NCBI GenBank assembly: GCA_000720995.1
Contig: JOEL01000028.1
Coordinates: 1 to 64,000 of the forward strand
Direction of reading: 5' to 3'
Origin: Streptomyces celluloflavus
GTDB taxonomy: Bacteria > Actinomycetota > Actinomycetes > Streptomycetales > Streptomycetaceae
Length of the DNA: 64,000 nt
Shown: piece by piece, positions 46,113 to 55,680 of the stretch
How the letters are laid out: every line of letters begins with the position of its first letter
Position numbering within the stretch: position 1 is the first letter of the stretch
Program-made: the position numbers and the translations under genes
The notes under the pieces: model-generated
The model's input: only the letters and a program-made list of their open reading frames with translations
Databases searched by the model: none
What the model was told of the DNA's origin: nothing

Positions 46113-48233
46113 TCAGGAGCTCAGTTGCAGACCGTCCGCCGCCGCCTCCACCATCCCCATGCCGAGCCTGGTGATCCGTACCGCGAACGGCTGCTCGGCG
46201 ACGCTCAGTCCGGTGAACTGCATCGCGCCGAGCGGGGCGCTGCCCGGTGGGCGCACGGCAACCGTCCCGCCGGGAACGTCCGGGCGCAGCCCGGTGAAAG
46301 CGAGCAGTATCTGCACCGCGCCGGCCGCCGCCGGTGCCGCGGGCCGGCAGGCCGCCGGGTGCGGGACCGGGGCACTGCCGGTGGTGCGCTGCTCCCCCGC
46401 GTACATCTCCGGGAGGCGGTGGCCGAACGTCTCCGCCGCGTCGAGGACGCCCCGGGCCAGGGCGCCGGCCTCCTTCTCGTGGCCGGCCGCGGCCAGGCCG
46501 GCCACGGCGACCGCCGTCTCGTGGACGCGGACCGCGCCGCTGCGGTGGCCGAACGGGTTGTATCCGCTCTCCTTGGCGCCCAGCCCGCGCAGGCCCCAGC
46601 CGGAGTCCAGGGCGGGGCCGCCCAGCAGCCGGGCCAGTCGGCCGGTCCGCGCCGCGTCCAGCAGGCCCGGTGCGAGGTCGCCGCCCCCGAGCAGGCCGGT
46701 GTCGAGGAGATGGGCGGCGGTGGAGCCGAGATGCGGCAGCGGTCGGCCGTCGCGGGTGCGCAGGGCGGCGGGGCGGCCTCCGGCGCCGTCCTCCAGCCAG
46801 AAGTCCGTCCGGAACCGGGCACGCAGATCCGCGGCCCACTCGCGCAGCGCCGCCGCGCCGGGGGCCCCGAAGGCGTCGAGGAGGTCGGCGCCCAGGAGTG
46901 CGGCGCGGTGGGCGTGGGCCTGTGTCTCGCAGCGGTACGGTCCGCCGGGCGCGGGGTCGGGGACGTATCCGCCGTGGTGGCCGGCGCCGGGCTGCTCGGT
47001 CGTGTCGCGCAGCCATCGCAGACAGCGCTGCGCGGCGGGCAGCAGTCGTTCGGTCTCCTGCTCCGGCAGGCCCCAGCGGTGTGCCTCGGCGAGGACGGTG
47101 GGGAAGAGCAGGGTGGCCTCGACGCCCGTGCAGCTGGGTGGTGCGTGCGGCCCGGCGTCCCGGAGGGCGCCGGGAATTCGGCCGAAATCCGCCCCTGGTG
47201 CGGCTTGTTGCGTACGGGCGAGTGCGCGCAGCGTGCCGGCGGCGAGTCGGGTGCCCAGTGGCAGCAGCATCCTGGCGGTCCACAGTGCCTCGGCCGGTGC
47301 CAGGCCGCAGCGCCAAGGGAACCCGCCCGCGACGTACACGTCCGTGGGTGTGCCGGCGTCGCGCATCAGCAGGCCGTACAGGTCGTCGAGGCTGCTCGCC
47401 AGGAGGGCGTCGGCCCGGTGGTCGTCGCAGTCCAGTCGTGCGGCCGGCCAGGGGCGCGGTGGCCGGTCGGCGCGGGGCCTGGGGAGGGCCGGCCGAGGGG
47501 CGGGGATCCGCGGCTCCCCCGGGCGGCTTCCGCTCCCCGGCCGCCGGTGGCCGGCCGGGGAACCGTCGGCGGTGAGTTCGAGTCCGGCGCGCAGTTCGAT
47601 GGTGCGCCGGCCGCCGGGCGGCAGGTCCAGTTCCCAGCGCAGCAGGCCCGCCGAGGCCAGGGCCTCGGCGGGCACCGGGGACGCGGACACCACCGCCTGC
47701 GCTCCGGGCCCCGGCCAGCGCAGTCCGCAGCCGTGGACCACGGCCCGCAGTTCCGGACCCGGCAGGCCGACGGCGACGGCGCCCAGCTCCGCGAGGTCGG
47801 TGCCGAGCCGGATCTCCACGGGGAGCCGGACCGGCCGTACGGAGCTGCTGCTGAAGGTGATCCGTTCGCTGCCGTCGGCGGACCGCAGTCGCTCCATCCT
47901 GATCTCCGGGTCCGGTCCTCGCTCCCCCGCTCTGCGGACCGTCCCGACGAACCGGGCGCGGTCCGCGGCGACCAGCCGTCCCTGGACGACGACTGGTTCA
48001 CCGCCCGCCGCGCGCAGTTCGCAGCGGGAGAGGATCCGCCTGCCATCGCGGTAGTAGCCGTCCAGTCCCTGCCCGGTGAGTTGCCCGGAGGCGGGTGAGA
48101 CCGCGAGGGCCGGCAGGGCCACGCAGATCAGCGCGGCGTGGACGGGCTGCGGCTGCGGCGCCCGGGGCGGCGCGGGGCGCCGTTCACCGGGCGGTCGGGA
48201 GGCCGGCTGAGTGGTGGGGACGATGCCTGGCAC
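46113..48233 (-). CDS. Glycogen-debranching-enzyme-like protein
   Basis: 706 residues. The N-terminal half is a beta-rich glycogen-debranching N-domain (VVVQGRLVAADRARFVG, PVRLPVEIRLGTDLAELG); the C-terminal half is an (alpha/alpha)6 glycosidase-like domain (YVAGGFPWRCGLAP, RLLGGPALDSGWGLRGLGAK, KESGYNPFGHRSGAVRVHET, here in part). This resembles amylo-alpha-1,6-glucosidase/GH63-type proteins. No clear secretion signal. Start GTG 48233 with AGGGAG 8 nt upstream. Substrate may be glycogen, trehalose-related or other alpha-glucan. The upstream DUF4192 gene is 103 nt away on the same strand. Confidence 0.8.
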   Translation of the reverse strand: MPGIVPTTQPASRPPGERRPAPPRAPQPQPVHAALICVALPALAVSPASGQLTGQGLDGYYRDGRRILSRCELRAAGGEPVVVQGRLVAADRARFVGTVRRAGERGPDPEIRMERLRSADGSERITFSSSSVRPVRLPVEIRLGTDLAELGAVAVGLPGPELRAVVHGCGLRWPGPGAQAVVSASPVPAEALASAGLLRWELDLPPGGRRTIELRAGLELTADGSPAGHRRPGSGSRPGEPRIPAPRPALPRPRADRPPRPWPAARLDCDDHRADALLASSLDDLYGLLMRDAGTPTDVYVAGGFPWRCGLAPAEALWTARMLLPLGTRLAAGTLRALARTQQAAPGADFGRIPGALRDAGPHAPPSCTGVEATLLFPTVLAEAHRWGLPEQETERLLPAAQRCLRWLRDTTEQPGAGHHGGYVPDPAPGGPYRCETQAHAHRAALLGADLLDAFGAPGAAALREWAADLRARFRTDFWLEDGAGGRPAALRTRDGRPLPHLGSTAAHLLDTGLLGGGDLAPGLLDAARTGRLARLLGGPALDSGWGLRGLGAKESGYNPFGHRSGAVRVHETAVAVAGLAAAGHEKEAGALARGVLDAAETFGHRLPEMYAGEQRTTGSAPVPHPAACRPAAPAAAGAVQILLAFTGLRPDVPGGTVAVRPPGSAPLGAMQFTGLSVAEQPFAVRITRLGMGMVEAAADGLQLSS

Positions 48234-48336
48234 GCTCTGTGCTCCCTGGTGAGGTCGGGGCTCCGTACGGCCTGCGCCACTCACCTGAACGGCGCAACCG
48301 GCGCCCAGGTCACGCCGGCCCCGCCCGACGGTGCGG

Positions 48337-49875
48337 TCACCCCCTGCTCCGGTCGGTGTCCCGGCCGGCCCGGCGCCTGCTCCGGTCTTCGGTCGTACAG
48401 GAGCCGGGGCCCCTACCGCCGCGCGGTCGGCGGGGGCGGTCGGCAGTGCGTGGCCGGCCCTGCCGTCCAGCGATCCGCGGTGCCTCATCCGCAGGTGTCG
48501 CGGGCGCGGTGCCGGGACCGTCCGGCTCGTCGTCGTGTTCGGCGCGCTCGTCGCGCAGGCAGCGGCGCAGCGGCTCCGGATCGAGGCCGTCGTTGATGGC
48601 GCGGTGCAGCAGCTGGGCGAAGAGATAGTCGGGGTCGATGCTCAGGGCGCGGCCGAGGGCGACCCGGGCCGAGGGGCCGTCCTCGGTGGCCCAGGAGACC
48701 CATCCGGTGAGGGTGAGCGGTGCCACCGCGTGCTCGGCGAAGCCGCCGGGGCAGCGGCGGGCGAGGGCTCGCCAGAGCCGGAGGGCCGGTGCGGCGACGG
48801 GCCCTTCCATCCACTGCGCCGCCCGGTCCCGGGTGGTGCGGTCCTGGAGCCCGAGGATGAGTTCGGCGGCCTCGGCGTCGGTGATCAGTGCGTCGTCGCA
48901 GGCGTCCCTGGCCCGGTTGCTGCCGGCGGGTGTGTCCTGCCGGAACCGGTGGATCATGGCGCCGGCCAGGTCGAGGGTGTTGCGGCGGACGACGTCCGCG
49001 CCGTCCCGCCGGAGCATCCGCGGGACGAGCGCGGCGGCCGCGGTGTCGAGGGCCTTTTCCTGCTCGGCGGCGCGCGGCCCGGTGCGGGGAGTCAGCCGTG
49101 CCTCCATCTCCTTGAGGGAGCCGCGTACCTGCATTCCCGCGTACGCGGCGGCCGCGGCCATCACGGACGTGCCGGGCATGACCAGGGGGGTGCCCTCGAC
49201 GGGGCAGCAGCGGAAGTCCGGGCAGCAGTAGGACCAGTAACGGCCATTGGAGAGGCAGAGGGCTTCGAGTACGGGGACGTCCAGTGCGCCGCAGGCGGTG
49301 CGCAGCCGCTGGGCGAGGGGCCGGAGGCGGTCCTTCACGTCCTTTCCGCTCTCACCCTGTGCGGGTTCCTGGCAGAGGAAGACGAGGATGCCCGCGGGCC
49401 GGGTGCCACGGTCCTGGCAGGCCGTGACCAGGCAGTCGGCCAGTTGGTCGGAGACGTCGGGCCACTGCGTCGTGTCCGTCGGAATCCCGAGCCTGACCCG
49501 GCCGCCGAAGCGCCCGCGTTCGCCGTGCAGGGCCACCAGGACGATGCTGTCGTCCGGGTAGAAGCCCATGAGGTAGGGCAGCGCGTCGGCGAGTTCGGCC
49601 GGGCCGCGCAGGGTGACCTGGGGGTCGGTGGTCCGGCTCCCGTCGGTGCGGGCGGGGTCGGAGGAACTGTTGAGGTCTGGCGGGTTCGGAGGCTTCGACG
49701 AGTCGGCGGCGGACGGGCGGGCAGCAGACGGGTGGACAGCGGCGGACGGCTCAGGCGGCCCGGCCGGGCCCGCGGTGGTCTCTGCGGCGGTCTTGGCGGT
49801 GGTCTCGGCGGTGGTCTCGGCTGAGGTCGAGGAGGGCTTGGACGAGTGCTCGGGCGGTTCGCTCTGCGGATTCAT
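48337..49875 (-). CDS. DUF4192 family protein
   Basis: 512 residues. A Ser/Thr/Ala/Pro-rich N-terminus (about 1-85) contains the repeat AETTAETTAKTAAETTAG. The DUF4192 domain follows: VTLRGPAELADALPYLMGFY, DSIVLVALHGERGRFGG, VLEALCLSNGRYWSYCCPDF, CCPVEGTPLVMPG. The C-terminal half is helical (WRALARRCPGGFAEHAVAPL) and ends in an Arg-rich tail. DUF4192 proteins are actinobacterial and of unknown function. ATG 49875 lies opposite recQ, with an inverted DnaA-box pair between. Confidence 0.85.
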   Translation of the reverse strand: MNPQSEPPEHSSKPSSTSAETTAETTAKTAAETTAGPAGPPEPSAAVHPSAARPSAADSSKPPNPPDLNSSSDPARTDGSRTTDPQVTLRGPAELADALPYLMGFYPDDSIVLVALHGERGRFGGRVRLGIPTDTTQWPDVSDQLADCLVTACQDRGTRPAGILVFLCQEPAQGESGKDVKDRLRPLAQRLRTACGALDVPVLEALCLSNGRYWSYCCPDFRCCPVEGTPLVMPGTSVMAAAAAYAGMQVRGSLKEMEARLTPRTGPRAAEQEKALDTAAAALVPRMLRRDGADVVRRNTLDLAGAMIHRFRQDTPAGSNRARDACDDALITDAEAAELILGLQDRTTRDRAAQWMEGPVAAPALRLWRALARRCPGGFAEHAVAPLTLTGWVSWATEDGPSARVALGRALSIDPDYLFAQLLHRAINDGLDPEPLRRCLRDERAEHDDEPDGPGTAPATPADEAPRIAGRQGRPRTADRPRRPRGGRGPGSCTTEDRSRRRAGRDTDRSRG

Positions 49876-49913
49876 GGCTCGAAGATCCCGCGGCCGGCCG
49901 CTCCACCGCGACC

Positions 49914-49952
49914 CCTGTGGACAACTCCCGGGTGACGCCGGTTGTCCACAGG
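49914..49952. promoter_or_regulatory. Inverted pair of perfect DnaA boxes
   Basis: A 12-bp perfect inverted repeat: CCTGTGGACAAC (49914-49925) and GTTGTCCACAGG (49941-49952), 15 bp apart. Each arm contains TTGTCCACA, the preferred Streptomyces DnaA box. It sits in the 126-bp divergent region of the DUF4192 and recQ genes. DnaA control of this promoter is the natural inference; a non-DnaA palindromic operator is possible. Confidence 0.7.
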
Positions 49953-50001
49953 TTCGGGCGGGAGTTCGCGCGTTGTCAGTGGCATCGGGTTGCATGGGGG
50001 C

Positions 50002-52167
50002 ATGAGCAACGAAGACCTGCGTGCCTCGGCCGATGCCGTCCTGACCCGACTCGTCGGGGATCCCGGCGGCACGGCCCGGCTGCGCGAGGATCAGTGGCGG
50101 GCGATCGAGGCGCTGGTCGCCGACCACCGCCGCGCCCTGGTCGTGCAGCGCACGGGCTGGGGCAAGTCCGCGGTCTATTTCGTCGCGACGGCGCTGCTGC
50201 GCGAGCGCGGCAGCGGGCCGACCGTGATCGTCTCGCCGCTGCTCGCGCTGATGCGCAACCAGGTCGAGGCGGCCGCGCGGGCCGGGATCCGCGCGCGCAC
50301 GATCAACTCCGCCAACACCGAGGAGTGGGACACCGTCCAGGCCGAAGTGGCGGCCGGTGAGGTGGATGTCCTCCTGGTGTCGCCGGAGCGACTGAACAAC
50401 CCCGATTTCCGCGATCAGGTGCTGCCCAAGCTCGCAGCGGCCACCGGCCTGCTGGTGGTCGACGAGGCGCACTGCATTTCGGACTGGGGCCATGATTTCC
50501 GGCCGGACTACCGGCGGCTGCGCACGATGCTCGCCGACCTCCCGCCCGGTGTGCCGGTGCTCGCCACGACGGCCACCGCCAACGCCCGGGTGACGGCCGA
50601 TGTCGCCGAGCAGCTGGGGACGGGCGAGGGCGCGGCCGAGGCGCTGGTGCTGCGCGGCCCGCTGGACCGGGAGAGCCTGAGCCTGGGGGTGCTGCCGCTG
50701 CCGGACGCAGCGCACCGGCTCGCCTGGCTGGCGGATCATCTGTCCGAACTGCCGGGCTCGGGCATCATCTACACCCTCACCGTCGCCGCCGCGGAGGAGG
50801 TCACCGCGTTCCTGCGGCACCGGGGGCACACCGTGTCCTCGTACACCGGCAAGACGGAAAACGCCGACCGTCAGCAGGCGGAGGACGATCTGCTGGCCAA
50901 CCGTGTCAAGGCGCTGGTGGCGACCTCCGCGCTGGGCATGGGATTCGACAAGCCCGACCTGGGTTTCGTGGTGCATCTGGGCTCGCCGTCCTCCCCCATC
51001 GCGTACTACCAGCAGGTGGGGCGCGCGGGCCGTGGGGTGCAGCATGCCGAGGTGCTGCTGCTGCCCGGCCGGGAGGACGAGGCGATCTGGAAGTACTTCG
51101 CGTCGCTGGCGTTCCCCCCTGAGGAGCAGGTGCGCCGGACGCTGGACGTCCTGGCGGCCGCCGGCCGTCCGGTGTCGCTGCCCGCCCTGGAACCGCAGGT
51201 CGAACTGCGCCGTTCGCGCCTGGAGACCATGCTCAAGGTGCTCGATGTCGACGGCGCGGTGCACCGCGTCAAGGGCGGCTGGACGGCCACCGGCCGGCCG
51301 TGGTCGTACGACGCCGAGCGCTATGCGTGGGTGGCCCGCCAGCGCGAGACGGAACAGCAGGCGATGCGGGACTACGCCACGACGACGGGCTGCCGGATGG
51401 AGTTCCTGCGGCGCCAGTTGGACGATGACGCGGCGGTGGCGTGCGGCCGCTGCGACACCTGTGCCGGGGCGCGGTTCACCACCGAGGTGTCCGCCGCGTC
51501 GCTGGACGCGGCCCGCGGCGAGCTGGGGCGCCCGGGGGTCGAGGTGGAGCCGCGACGGATGTGGCCGACGGGGCTGCCGGCCATCGGCGTCGACCTCAAG
51601 GGACGTATTCCGGCCGGTGAGCTGGCCGCGACCGGCCGTGCTCTGGGCCGGCTGTCCGACATCGGCTGGGGCAACCGGCTGCGGCCGATGCTCGCGCCGG
51701 GGGCCGCGGACGGTCCGGTCCCCGATGACGTGTCGGCCGCGGTGGTCACGGTCCTCGCCGACTGGGCGAAGGGGCCCGGGGGCTGGGCCTCCGGGGCGGC
51801 GGACGCGCCGGCCCGCCCGGTGGGCGTCGTCTGCCTCTCCTCGCGCACCCGCCCACAGCTGATTCGCTCGCTCGCCGAGCGGATCTCCTCGGTCGGCAGG
51901 ATGCCGTTCCTGGGGGCGGTGACCGCCACGGACGACGGAGACGGCGGCCGCATCCCGCGCAGCAACAGCGCTCAGCGGCTGCGGGCCCTGCACGGCGCCC
52001 TGAGCGTGCCGCCCGAGCTGGCCCAGGCCCTGGCGTCGGCCGGCGGTCCGGTGCTCCTGGTGGACGACTACGCCGACACCGGCTGGACGCTGGCCGTGGC
52101 CGCCAGGCTGCTGCGCAGAGCGGGTGCGGACGGGGTGTTTCCCCTGGTCCTCGCCGTGCAGGGCTAG
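50002..52167 (+). CDS. RecQ-family DNA helicase with C-terminal PRTase-like segment
   Basis: 721 residues. SF2 helicase motifs: [11 protein letters not shown] (motif I), LLALMRNQ (Ia), [20 protein letters not shown] (II plus aromatic loop), LATTATAN (III), [11 protein letters not shown] (V), QQVGRAGRG (VI). RecQ zinc cysteines CGRCDTC. After a region unlike HRDC, the last 41 residues contain [20 protein letters not shown], a PRPP-loop motif of phosphoribosyltransferases, with [20 protein letters not shown] and FLGAVTA upstream as expected for that fold. ATG 50002 follows GGGGG. A role in DNA repair or recombination is expected. Confidence 0.9.
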   Translation: MSNEDLRASADAVLTRLVGDPGGTARLREDQWRAIEALVADHRRALVVQRTGWGKSAVYFVATALLRERGSGPTVIVSPLLALMRNQVEAAARAGIRARTINSANTEEWDTVQAEVAAGEVDVLLVSPERLNNPDFRDQVLPKLAAATGLLVVDEAHCISDWGHDFRPDYRRLRTMLADLPPGVPVLATTATANARVTADVAEQLGTGEGAAEALVLRGPLDRESLSLGVLPLPDAAHRLAWLADHLSELPGSGIIYTLTVAAAEEVTAFLRHRGHTVSSYTGKTENADRQQAEDDLLANRVKALVATSALGMGFDKPDLGFVVHLGSPSSPIAYYQQVGRAGRGVQHAEVLLLPGREDEAIWKYFASLAFPPEEQVRRTLDVLAAAGRPVSLPALEPQVELRRSRLETMLKVLDVDGAVHRVKGGWTATGRPWSYDAERYAWVARQRETEQQAMRDYATTTGCRMEFLRRQLDDDAAVACGRCDTCAGARFTTEVSAASLDAARGELGRPGVEVEPRRMWPTGLPAIGVDLKGRIPAGELAATGRALGRLSDIGWGNRLRPMLAPGAADGPVPDDVSAAVVTVLADWAKGPGGWASGAADAPARPVGVVCLSSRTRPQLIRSLAERISSVGRMPFLGAVTATDDGDGGRIPRSNSAQRLRALHGALSVPPELAQALASAGGPVLLVDDYADTGWTLAVAARLLRRAGADGVFPLVLAVQG

Positions 52168-52406
52168 GACCGGCCGGGGCGGAGGGGGAGAGTGGGATGG
52201 CCGGGGTGGCGGGCCGGAGTCGACGGCGCATGGGGCGATTTCGGGTCGTGGGCGCGAATTGCTCGTTGCCGCATACGTGTGCGACCGCAAGAATTGGAGC
52301 CGCTTCCCCGTACCAGCCCCTCCGCGGTCGGGCAGGGCCTGTCGTGGTGCGCTCTCGCGCGCCCGGCCGCCGCCCGGCGCGTGGACGCGTAGACGAAGGG
52401 AGGACC

Positions 52407-53306
52407 GTGGCCCTCGGTTTCGCCTCGCCCGCGAACATGTCGCGGCTCGCGGGCGGGGGTTCCGCCGCCCGGCTGGGCCGGATGCTGGAGCCCGCCGAGT
52501 GGGCCTCGGCAGGTATCCCGCTACTGCGCAATCCCCGTGGGGTCGTCGTCGGCCTGCACGATCGCCACCGTCCCGGGTTGTCGACCGCCGTCGTGGCGGT
52601 GCTGGATCCTCGGGAGCGGGTGACCGCCAGCGCGTCGTTCACCGGGCCCGCGACCGCGCCCGACGGCTGGGAGTTCCGCAACGCACTGCTGTCTCAGCTG
52701 CGCCGGATCATCCCGCACGACCTGCGGCGGCGCGTCCCGGTCCGGACGGCCGTACTGCTCTACTGCCGTGCGGGCGAGACCCGTTGGACGGAGACGGACG
52801 GGGCGTGGCTGTGGGGGCTGCGTGACGCCTGCACCCTGCACGGGCTGCGGTGCGGGGCGTACATCATGCTGACCGCCGACCGCTGGCAGGTGCTCGGCGA
52901 GGGCCGGGGCGGGCGTCGGCCCCGGCTGCCGTCCCGTACGGACGCGCCGCGCACGGCCGAGCCGCTTACGGAGGCATCGCCCACGGGAACATCGGGCGAC
53001 GCGCCATACGGAACAGCGGCAGAGCGAACGAGGGTTCCGGCCGACATACCCGGGTCTGGGTCTGGGCCTGAGGTCCCGTCCCCCGCCGCGGCGTGGTGTC
53101 CCCCTCCGGGGCGACATGGTGTCCCGGGGACGACCGGGCCCTCGGGGGCGGGCGGAACGTCGGTGTGCGGCTTCCCCGTTCGGGCCGGTGGTGCGGCGCG
53201 GCAGGTTCCGCGGGATGCGGGGCAGCCGTCCGAGCCACCGTGGGACGGCAACCGGGTGGCGCCCCGGCTCGCGGCCGCGGCCCGGCGGTACTCGGCGGCC
53301 CGCTGA
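52407..53306 (+). CDS. Hypothetical protein with Pro/Gly-rich tail
   Basis: 299 residues. The first 165 residues look folded (LEPAEWASAGIPLLRNPRG, VVAVLDPRERVTASASF, VRTAVLLYCRAGETRW, YIMLTADRWQVLGEGRGG); the rest is Pro/Thr/Gly-rich and variable. GTG 52407 follows GAAGGGAGGA, the best start in the frame. No family recognised. It lies 240 bp after recQ on the same strand; the spacer between holds nothing I can name. Confidence 0.75.
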   Translation: MALGFASPANMSRLAGGGSAARLGRMLEPAEWASAGIPLLRNPRGVVVGLHDRHRPGLSTAVVAVLDPRERVTASASFTGPATAPDGWEFRNALLSQLRRIIPHDLRRRVPVRTAVLLYCRAGETRWTETDGAWLWGLRDACTLHGLRCGAYIMLTADRWQVLGEGRGGRRPRLPSRTDAPRTAEPLTEASPTGTSGDAPYGTAAERTRVPADIPGSGSGPEVPSPAAAWCPPPGRHGVPGTTGPSGAGGTSVCGFPVRAGGAARQVPRDAGQPSEPPWDGNRVAPRLAAAARRYSAAR

Positions 53307-53419
53307 GGGGCACGCGGCTGCCGCCACGCACGGCCGAGGCCGTGGGCACGCGGTTGGCGCCGACGCGCGAGCGAACCCGACCGGCCGGTGTGGCCGGCGG
53401 GCTGCTCCCTGCGGTACCG

Positions 53420-54070
53420 CTAGGCGTGCGCGCCCAGCACGGCGTTGATCGTCTGCGGGTCGCCGCAGACGATCAGCAGCGCTCCGGCACGGGCCATCGC
53501 CGCGGGCAGTGCCTGCGCGGTGGCCTCGTCCGTGCCACCGTTGACGGCGACGACCACGACGGGCCGCCCGGCGGCGCGCCCCGCGGTGGCATCCGCGTAG
53601 AACACATCGTCCGCGGCGTCGTGTTGGGCCCAGTAGGACGTCTCACCGAAGGACAGCTCGTGCGCTGCCCACGGATGGGCGTCGCCGGTGGTCAGCACCA
53701 GGATCTCGCCCGGCGCGCGTCCGGTGTCCAGCAGCAGATCGACGGCTTCGTCGGCGGCGTCGACGGCGCCACCGGCGGGTGCCGGGATCAGCTGGAGCTG
53801 CGCTCCGGCGGCGGTGCCGGGGGTACCGGCGGCAGGCTGCTCGGAGCCGGTGCGCTGCGCCGGCGGAGCGGCGACAGGTACACGCGGCGGGGCAGCGGGT
53901 CCGGGCTTGCCCGGACGGGCACTGGCCGCGGGAGCACCGCGCGGAGGCGCGGGGCGGGGACCGGGACCAGGAACAGGACGGGGGCTCGGCGCGGTGCGGC
54001 CAGCGGCCGGAGTGGCGCGAGGACCCGGGACACTCTCGTGAATCTGAGGCTCCTCGGGGATGAGAGGCAT
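53420..54070 (-). CDS. Hypothetical protein, Pro-rich N-terminus
   Basis: 216 residues: a Pro/Ala-rich N-terminal half and a folded C-terminal half (AVDLLLDTGRAPGEILVLTT, HELSFGETSYWAQHDAADDV, RPVVVVAVNGG, GALLIVCGDPQTINAVL). That pattern recalls the C-terminal strand-helix segments of superfamily I helicases, but no motor motif is present, so this is only a resemblance. ATG 54070 lacks a ribosome site and may be leaderless. It lies 66 nt downstream of the RNase HII stop. Confidence 0.65.
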   Translation of the reverse strand: MPLIPEEPQIHESVPGPRATPAAGRTAPSPRPVPGPGPRPAPPRGAPAASARPGKPGPAAPPRVPVAAPPAQRTGSEQPAAGTPGTAAGAQLQLIPAPAGGAVDAADEAVDLLLDTGRAPGEILVLTTGDAHPWAAHELSFGETSYWAQHDAADDVFYADATAGRAAGRPVVVVAVNGGTDEATAQALPAAMARAGALLIVCGDPQTINAVLGAHA

Positions 54071-54136
54071 AAAGGGATGTCTATCAAACGTAAGTGCGGA
54101 ACACGTCATCGGGTACCGAATTGATGCCCGCACCGC

Positions 54137-54838
54137 TCAGAAGGCGAAGCCGAGTTGGCCTCCGGCCTCCAGAGCGGCTGCTTCGGGAGTGACGCGCACC
54201 TTCTTCAGGTGCCGCCACCGGGGCAGCGCGTCCATGTAGGACCACGACACTCGGTGGTGCGGCGTGGGACCGTGCTCCTCCAGGGCGATGCGGTGGGTCG
54301 GGGAGGGGTAGCCGGCGTTGCCCGCGAAGTCGAAGTCGGCGTATTCCAGGCCCAGTTCGGCCATCATCGCGTCGCGCCGCACTTTGGCGATCACGGACGC
54401 GGCGGCGACCGCGATGCAGGACTGGTCGCCCTTGATGACCGTACGGACCCGCCACGGCGCGCCCAGGTAGTCGTGCTTACCATCCAGGATGACCGCGTCC
54501 GGACGGACCGGCAGCGCCTCCAAGGCACGTACGGCCGCGAGCCGGAGTGCCGCGGTCATGCCGAGGGCGTCGATCTCCTGCGGCGAGGAATGACCGAGGC
54601 CGTAGGCCGTGACCCACTCGTCGAGCACACCGGCGAGTTCGGTGCGGCGTTTGGGGCTCAGCAGCTTGGAATCGGTGAGTCCGGCAGGCGGCCGACGCAG
54701 GCCGGTGACGGCTGCGCAGACGCTGACCGGACCGGCCCAGGCTCCGCGTCCGACCTCGTCGACACCTGCGACGATCTTGGCGCCCGTCGTGGCGCGCAAC
54801 GATCGCTCGACGGTGTGGGTGGGAGGCTCGTACGGCAT
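54137..54838 (-). CDS. rnhB: Ribonuclease HII
   Basis: Removes RNA primers and single ribonucleotides from DNA duplexes. 233 residues with [12 protein letters not shown] (Asp27, Glu28), [22 protein letters not shown] and [21 protein letters not shown] (in part: [16 protein letters not shown]), the acidic active-site set of the family. ATG 54838 is the conventional start; upstream codons in the frame have no family match. It is transcribed toward the hypothetical gene at 53420. Confidence 0.93.
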   Translation of the reverse strand: MPYEPPTHTVERSLRATTGAKIVAGVDEVGRGAWAGPVSVCAAVTGLRRPPAGLTDSKLLSPKRRTELAGVLDEWVTAYGLGHSSPQEIDALGMTAALRLAAVRALEALPVRPDAVILDGKHDYLGAPWRVRTVIKGDQSCIAVAAASVIAKVRRDAMMAELGLEYADFDFAGNAGYPSPTHRIALEEHGPTPHHRVSWSYMDALPRWRHLKKVRVTPEAAALEAGGQLGFAF

Positions 54839-55649
54839 GGCGCCAGCCAGGTTACGCCTATTCGGCGCAGGCGTCCGCACCGGATCCCCACTGATTCCTG
54901 ACGGGACGGGCACGGGGCCCGGCGAGAGTACGGCAGGCCGTACGGCGCGGTCGCTGTGGGGGGCTCGGATCGGCGCGGGGTCCGGCCGGAGTGGTGCTCA
55001 CGCTGTCGCCGTCGCGCGCCGGCCTGCGACGCCGGGGCCGGACACCTGCCGGTCCCCCGTCGCCGGAAGGTCAGGCGCCCGCCCCGGTCACCTCCGGCGC
55101 TGCCTCGCGGGAGACGGCCGCTCGCGCCGAGAGCCCCGCCGGAGAGCACGACGACGTCGCCGGGCGGCGGGCAGCGGGCAGCGGGCAGCGGGCAGCGGGC
55201 AAGAAACGCACGCGAGGGAGATCCGTTGCGCCGCAGAAGGTCGCGGGTGAGGGCCGAAGGTCGCGCACCGCGATCGAGTGGGCGACGAAGGCTGGCAGCA
55301 CGTCGGTCCGCTCTCCTGCCGTCCCGCCATGTCCCCGTGTCGCGACGTCGCGACACCGCCGAGAGTGACATCGGTGCCGTGCGGCGGGGGCTTCGGACGG
55401 GGAACGGTCGATGCGGAGTGGTCCACGGGCGGCGGTGACTCCGTGGCGGCGGGCAACGCCCCGGGCCTCGCGCAAGGCGGTACGTGGTGCGAAGTCGCCA
55501 TCGGACGCTGCCCATTGGACGGCGGACGCGTAGGGAGCGGAGACGCACAGGAAGCAGAGGAACGGCGTACGACCGGGGAACGCACAGCCCGGGATCAGAG
55601 GGCGTGGCGCAGCGCGGCAGGGTCAGGTCGTGGCTGACAGAACGGCCGA
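54839..55649. other. Long gene-free region
   Basis: About 810 bp upstream of rnhB with only shadow-type frames. It holds a 7-bp tandem repeat (see 55167-55201), several short GC-rich hairpins and no ribosome-site-backed start. It could be the remnant of a gene or host an unrecognised RNA. Confidence 0.45.
55167..55201. repeat. Five tandem copies of GCGGGCA
   Basis: Five exact head-to-tail copies of the 7-mer GCGGGCA within the gene-free region upstream of rnhB. Such heptamer tracts change length by slippage. Confidence 0.9.
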
Positions 55650-55676
55650 CCCTGCCGTAGTGGGACGGCGGCAGGG
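55650..55676 (-). terminator. Short hairpin terminator after ADP-ribosylglycohydrolase gene
   Basis: An 8-bp stem CCCTGCCG / CGGCAGGG (55650-55657 and 55669-55676) with 11-nt loop, 4 nt after the stop. Confidence 0.6.
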
Positions 55677-55680
55677 CTCG

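Noticed and set aside
54991-55368. A plus-strand frame of 125 codons in the gene-free region
   Set aside because: Runs through the GCGGGCA repeats, lacks a ribosome site and normal Streptomyces codon pattern.
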